Below are positions 58,204-64,000 of a DNA stretch of 64,000 nt, piece by piece (within the stretch, counting starts at the first letter, position 1; the number at the start of each line of letters is the position of its first letter). The position numbers and the translations under genes were made by a program. The DNA comes from Pseudopyrenochaeta lycopersici (Eukaryota; Ascomycota; Dothideomycetes; Pleosporales; Pseudopyrenochaetaceae), in the NCBI GenBank assembly GCA_003313425.1, contig NHZP01000004.1, positions 1,178,001 to 1,242,000 of the forward strand. Direction: 5' to 3'. The notes below the pieces were generated by a model that saw only the letters and a program-made list of their open reading frames with translations, searched no databases and had not been told where the DNA came from.

Positions 58204-58974
58204 ACATCTGGTGATGAGCGCCAAGACAATAGCGCTCTTCGAAACTCTCAGTTGTATTTCGACACGTTCGATATGGAACAGTCATGGTTCTGTACTAAGA
58301 ACAGATAGCAGACCATGAAGCTTCAATCGGGAACAGCCCCTAAATGCGGCACCAAAATTGCCTTACTGAAGGAGGGAACAAGAGTCGATAGCGACTTTTG
58401 CAACCGATTCATCGATGCTCACTTATGAAGGAGCGTCATGCCCTACTTTACCTGACTCCAAGTCATCTCACACTGTCGCTTCAAACACGCCCTTGATGAG
58501 GTCGATACGGACTCCTTATGGCTCCAAGCATGAGGGTTATGCCCTAGCAGGTACACGTCTCTGCAGTTTCCTCGTCTCTTTCCTTTGGTTTGTTGCCTCC
58601 ACCAAAATTGCACGACTCAAGCCTTCTCCCCTCAAAGACGGCAAAATTTCATCCTTTCACGAAAAAGGATCTGGTTGTGGGGCTTCATTCCCTCAACCGT
58701 CCACTCGTTCATTGGGACTTGGCTCTCACACACTTTTTAGGAAAGCTTTGTCCGTCGTTTACTGCTTGGATTACATGAGGACATGATATATTGATAGCTG
58801 TAGTGAACAGTAATCCATGCTTTTGTTTTGAAGAGGACCTCAACTGAATGACGCAACAGAGCTAATCATGTATGAATATCATCTCACAGTGGAGATATTT
58901 AGCGACTTTCAAGACTCAGTAGATCAATTCATCTGGATTCAAGGAAGTATTTAGAAACGTGCTACCACGATTAC
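58204..58974. other. Intergenic region
   Basis: About 770 bases between convergent genes. No gene or RNA recognised. Confidence 0.5.
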
Positions 58975-61900
58975 CTACCCTGTGCGCAACGTCACATCCG
59001 TAACTCCCTCTCCCCTCAACAACCGGCCAAAAGCCCCGCCCTTCTTCCTCCTCAATTCGCCAAAGCTGCCCTCCTCAACCACATGCCCCTTATCTAGCAT
59101 GATAATATGTTCTGCAATTGCCATCATCTCCCTCGCATGCGTAATGATGATAACAGTCACTTGTTTCCGGGGCTCTTTGCCCTTTACCCCCGCTGGAAGC
59201 ATCGGCAGCGCAGACGCACTCTCCCAGTTCTTGTCGTCCCAAAAACCGCCTGAGCGTGAGCGAGCAGACACTGGGGATACTGGGATAGGCGAGCGTGGTG
59301 TGCAGGATGGTTGGGCAGACCGGACGAGGCTGCGGATTGTGTCGCGGATTATGCCTGCAGAGGCTACGTCGAGGGCGCTGGTAGCTTCGTCGAGGATCAA
59401 AATATCTGGCTCCCGAATGAGAGCGCGCGCGATGGCGAGGCGCTGTGCTTGGCCGCCGGATAAGCCTGTCCCGCCTTCGCCGATGACGGTGTTGTAGCCT
59501 TGTGGTAGACTGTCAATGAACTCACTTGCTCCTGCTGCGTCGGCAGCGGCCCTGATGCTGTCCAAGGAGGCGAGTGGAGACGACGGAGAGAGACCGTAGG
59601 CGATGTTCTCTGCTATGGTACCGGGGAAGAGGACGGGCGTTTGCGAGACGATGGCCATGCGAGAACGGAGAGTAGTAGTGTGGAGGGCCTTGATGTTGTT
59701 GTTTGAGATTGTAAGATCTTGGTGCTGCAAGGCAGAGGAAGTATCCGAGTCCGTTTCATACAGCTTGAGCAACAAGGCAGCGATGGTAGACTTTCCAGAT
59801 CCCGAAGAGCCGACAATAGCAGTACAACTCCCTTGGGGGATGTTGAAGGAGACGTTCTTCAAGACTTGAACATCCCTTCGAGTTGGGTAGGTGAAGGTTA
59901 CGTTGTTAAAACGAATGTCGCCAGCTTTCTGTATCTGCGTAGTGCCGCTCAGTTCGTGAGAATTCGTGGGCAGTCGAGCCAGTCGAAGCAGACGCGATCC
60001 GGCATCTCTAGACATGTTCACCTGCGTCATATAGTTTGAAATGTGGGCAACGTAATTGATACTAAGCATGAGGATCAAAAACGTCTCCATGATTTGCGTC
60101 ACCGTATACTGGTCACTGGCCACGAGGACGGCGCCGTACCAGAAGAGCAAGATGGCGACGAATAGTACACCAGCGAAGTTGAGTCCGAATATCGCCCCTG
60201 AGTATAAGGCTCGCTTGATGCCAACATTAATCGCAGCACTGGTACCTCTATGGAACTTCTTTCGAAAGTGGTCTTCAAGCGCAAGGCACCGCACCGTTCG
60301 GATATTGACAAAAGTCTCGTGGAGCAACTGACCCACGTTCTCGTTGGCTTCGTTGGACAACCGCTCCCAACGGCTACTGATCATGTTGTAGCTCTTCGTG
60401 ATTCCATAAAGGATCGGTCCTGTTGCAAGAGCGACGAGTGCCAACTTCCATGACGTGACAAAGCTCCAAACGATGGAAATGGTAATCATGCATATGACGA
60501 CGAGAAATATGCAAGCAAACCGACCTGGAAGATTCCGAGCTTCCTCGGCAAAATGATGGAGTGTTTCGGATAGCCGCGATATGCTGTTCTCTTCGCAGTC
60601 GAAAAACTCTCGTGGTTGCATTAAGATGCGTCTCATAGCTTCTGTTTTGAGTGCCAATGTCCATGACTGTGCGACGGAATCCGAGAGGAAGAACATGAGG
60701 TAGTTTGCGACACCATCGGTGGCTGCAATAGCGAGAATCGACAAGGCATAGACGAGTGTCTGCTGGGTCTGATCTCCGGGATCATAGAGCGTCTTTAGCA
60801 GTTGTGCGAGGGCCCAAGCGAACACTGGTGTGGCGGCTGAGTGGATAGTTGTGCAGAAGATAGCCGCAAAGAGAACGCAACGCGTTCGACAGTCTATGTC
60901 CAGCCATACAGACTTCAATATTTCCATAATTGGAAGTGATTCAGCCGAATTTCTCTGCTCCTCTGCGTCGGTCTGCCGATTCGACAACCTTACAGTCTCC
61001 AGAAGCTTCGGGCGTTTCGCCCGTTTTTCTGGCTTCTCCAAATGTATAGCCTGATGCTCAATGACTGAAAGCGGTCGGGGGTATTGAAGCTGGCTTGATA
61101 CCGGCCGTGATGCGACTATGGACCTTGGCCGCGATCCGAGTGCATACGGGATAGGGAGAAGTTGATCTTGCGAGTAGATTCGTGACAAACGAATGTGTTG
61201 CGAGACGCGTGAAATTGGCCTTGAACCATACTCTTTCGATTGAAAAACGCCTGGCGCAGATAAAGGCATACCCGGGGGAACTTTAAGAGCTCCTGAATTA
61301 GTTTCGATTGAGTGTTGTGTTCCTTGCCCTTCCTCTTCGTGGTTATGCTTGTTCAGTCGCTTTTCTAGATTTGCCATGACACTTCCTGCCCAACTTTCGT
61401 GGCCCCTTCCAAGGTATGGTTGCAGAACGTTTTCTCCGAAAAGAACCGCAGACATCGGACGATATATAGAAGTTTTAGGGCTCCAGGACTCGTCGTAGAG
61501 GGTTATGATTGCGTCTGTGTCGTCGTCTGCCTCTGAGAAAGTTTTACTGTCAGTCTCTTCACGTTTTTGATCTTCATCATTGGAGACAAGAAAGGATTGG
61601 AACGCTCCAGGTTGGGTCTCAAGGTCTTTTCGGTATCCCTCTTGGACGAGTTGAGCATTGTCCAGCAGATAGACGAAATCTTCAGATTGGATCTGAGAAA
61701 TATCATGAGTAATGACAATCGTAGTCTTCCCTTTCCGCCACTCTCTAATGGATCGAAGAATAGCAGCTCTAGTAACGTAGTCGAGTGCGCTGGTTGACTC
61801 GTCCAAAATTAGGACCGGTGCGTCGCGAACCCTGGCGCGAGCCAGTGCCAATCTCTGTCTTTGGCCGCCACTCAACGAGTTGCCTTGTATACCGAGGTGA

Positions 61901-63530
61901 GTCTCCAATCCATCAGGTAGGTCTTGAAGTATTGGCTCCAGCATTGCAAATCTGATAGCGTGTTGAATTTCTTGGAAGCTCATCGTTTCTTTCTTCTTGC
62001 CCAATGCAACATTGTTGTAAATGGTGTCGTTAAAAAGTACACTGTGTTGTTCAACAAGCGTGATGTTTTCTCGGAGCCATTGTATGTCTAATTTGTCAAG
62101 CAGAATGCCATCCAGACAGATCTGACCGGATGATGGCTGGTAGAAACGCACAAGGAGCTGACCTAACGTGCTCTTCCCAGAGCCACTTTTACCGATGATA
62201 AAAGTAGTCTCCCCAGCTGGCAAGAATAGCGAAATGTCGCGAATTGCTGTCTCATGCTTCCGTGTGGGATACGAAAAGGTAACCTAGGTAGTAAGATCAA
62301 AAATTCGGAAGCAATGAGGTGACACTTACATTTCGGAGCTCGAGATCGCCTGCACATTTTAGAGGCTTTATTTGGCCTTGCAAAGCTTGACGCTGATCAC
62401 TTGTCGAAAGTTGTTTCATCAACACCCTAAGGTGTGCGCCTGCCATCTTGCCTTTCTGCAGAATAATGAACTGCGGCAAGAACCCTGTGATGCCCTGAAT
62501 AGCCATCAATGCAGCCCAGAATGTTGTTATGATCTGCCCAGCATCTGTCTTTTTCGAGTTAACGAGATTGCTGCCATACCAAAACCCTTGACAGAACACG
62601 CTGAGGGTAAAGAACTGCATGATGCCAATTTGCATTGACCTGAGATTTGCAACTCGTTTGTATGACCTCGCTGCAACAGAAGCGACCCGCGCGAAGTTTT
62701 GAATTTCATGTCGTTCTCCATTCATACATTTGACCGTCTCAATGCTCTGTACAGCACTTGTAATGTACTTCAAGGCTTGTTGGAGCTTTTCAGCTTGTTC
62801 ATGTGCTCGATTTGACAGCCGGGCCGATATGAGCGCTTGAACGAGATATATGAGCGGAACAGTACATATGATGACGAGTGTAAGGTTCCAAGAATAGTAG
62901 AAAGCAACCCCTAAAGCGGCTAGGCTTTGAATAATGCATTGCACTCCCTCACCGAATGGGGCGGAAACTGATAATTGAAGGTCGCGAATGTGCCTACATT
63001 AGTCAGTCAAAGGCATTTGTGTTTGAATACTTGCGTTTCTCATGTCACACTCACATTTGGATCGCTGGAAGAAACGCCGCAATACCACTCTCGAGCGTGT
63101 CATACCACGCCATATCCTTCTTGATAAGGGCATCGAAGATCCTAATACGGGCACTTCTCGCTTGGAGCTCGCCAAAAAAGAGGAAAAAGGAAAAAAAGAA
63201 GCTGTTTGCGATCCAGTTGAGTGATGCAATGCCGGTAAGTATTATGCAATATTTCATAACACTGTTCAGAAGCTTGTTGCTGTCTATCTTCCCAGCACCG
63301 TAGTCTGTGTACTCACGGAAAATGAGGCCATAGACAATAGCGAAGACAGGAAGCGTGGCGGCGGCAACCAGCGCAGCCAGCAAAGCGACAGACAGCACTG
63401 GGAGATGCTTCTTCGTAGTAAATCCGAACAATGGCTCCCATCCTACCTGCAAGAAGTACTTCTGCTCCTCATCATCATGGCGAACTATTTTCTCGGGCTC
63501 ATCGGCATTATTGGTAGAGGAATCTGGCAT
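58975..63530 (-). CDS. STE6: Ste6-type ABC exporter, a-factor-like pheromone transporter
   Basis: Full-length ABCB transporter (TM-NBD-TM-NBD), 1482 aa, three exons: 63530-63055, 62993-62330 and 62283-58975. Ste6 exports the farnesylated a-type mating pheromone. NBD1: Walker A Gly-Lys-Ser-Gly-Ser-Gly-Lys-Ser-Thr, signature Leu-Ser-Gly-Gly-Gln-Arg-Gln-Arg, Walker B Leu-Ile-Leu-Asp-Glu-Ser, H-loop Ile-Thr-His-Asp. NBD2: Gly-Ser-Ser-Gly-Ser-Gly-Lys-Ser-Thr, Leu-Ser-Gly-Gly-Gln-Ala-Gln-Arg, Leu-Ile-Leu-Asp-Glu-Ala, Ile-Thr-His-Ala. Both sites look catalytically complete. A long disordered linker separates the halves, and NBD2 has a large insert before its H-loop. The linker and insert, and the lack of multidrug-type Pgp features, favour Ste6 over a multidrug pump, but the substrate is inferred. 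An in-frame upstream ATG at 63593 is possible. Confidence 0.88.
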
Positions 63531-64000
63531 GATAGTTGGGTGGAATAGCGTGTCCGCAAAACGAATGACAAAATTGACCCGAAAAGCAGGCAAGAAAATT
63601 ATATGGGCGAAATATGAGGTGAATGTAAGGAATAGTCATACATGGGCTAGCGTAACCCGGCGCAAATAGTGTGGTCGATAATTCAAAGAACTTTTTGCAA
63701 GGGTTTCTTACCATTGTTCTCTACCAGTGGTTACGCTCAGCAAGAAAGTCTATGCTCCTTTTCATAATACTATAAGCTGATCACACGAACCAAACAAAAT
63801 TATTCACCGATATTTGATTTTGGATTGAGGGATTGCACGATTCATGCTGTTGACCTTGGATCATTAGATGCATTCTCTGCGAAGATGAGTGCGGCAGCCC
63901 GCAACTCACATGAGCTAGGTCCTCCTGATTACGCTGTCCGCTACGGCACAACTACATGATGTGGGTCCACCGATGACAACAGAGCCGCTGTAACAGAGCA
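63531..64000. other. Upstream region of the Ste6-type gene
   Basis: The last 470 bases contain the presumed promoter of the ABC exporter. No further gene start is convincing. A TTTGAAAC-type pheromone-response element was not recognised. Confidence 0.4.

Overview
The window is nuclear DNA from a filamentous ascomycete, most likely a Dothideomycete; the class is an inference from gene style and was not tested. The evidence is the gene content (tRNA exportin, RPB6, TFIIIA, Sed5, PIG-M, TRAX and a Ste6 pheromone exporter, each as a single gene with its own promoter), short GT-AG introns of about 48-120 nt with CTRAY-like branch sites, pyrimidine-rich leaders, WSC and GH3 secreted proteins, and very large Ser/Pro/Gln-rich disordered proteins. 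I reconstructed exons by hand. For every multi-exon gene given exon positions, the summed exon lengths divide by three and the frame stays open across each junction. No rRNA, tRNA, transposon or CRISPR was recognised.

Layout. 0.5-0.9 kb: 3' part of a small Cys-rich protein (minus). 3.6-11.5 kb: three secreted proteins, namely a WSC-domain protein and a GH3 beta-glucosidase (both minus), then a divergent FAD-dependent (BBE/AA7-like) oxidase (plus). 13-21 kb: a Myb/SANT-like protein, a SIRT4-type sirtuin, a large Pro/Ser-rich protein with a C-terminal Cys cluster, and a GPI-anchored cysteine-rich protein. 21.2-23.3 kb has no confident gene. 23.3-26.2 kb: a seven-exon short-chain dehydrogenase divergent from a small ABM-fold protein. 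26.4-34.6 kb: exportin-T (LOS1), S-formylglutathione hydrolase and RPB6 on the minus strand, with RPB6 head-to-head with TFIIIA. 35.3-40 kb: a coiled-coil protein with a RING/IBR-like Cys patch, and syntaxin Sed5. 40.9-51.6 kb: two giant disordered proteins in tandem (1200 and about 2280 aa). 52.5-58.2 kb: a small unknown protein, the GPI mannosyltransferase PIG-M divergent from TRAX, and a PIN-domain protein with an RGG tail. 59-63.5 kb: full-length Ste6-type ABC exporter.

Functional links. tRNA biology recurs: TFIIIA and RPB6 serve Pol III, LOS1 exports tRNA, and TRAX belongs to a tRNA/RNA-processing nuclease. RPB6 and TFIIIA share a 286-bp bidirectional promoter. The 3.6-11.5 kb block looks like an extracellular carbohydrate module. 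No classical secondary-metabolite cluster and no convincing wholly new system was found. The most unusual material is the pair of giant disordered proteins, the large insertion in the second ATPase domain of Ste6, a candidate mitochondrial-targeting extension on S-formylglutathione hydrolase, and several micro-exons.
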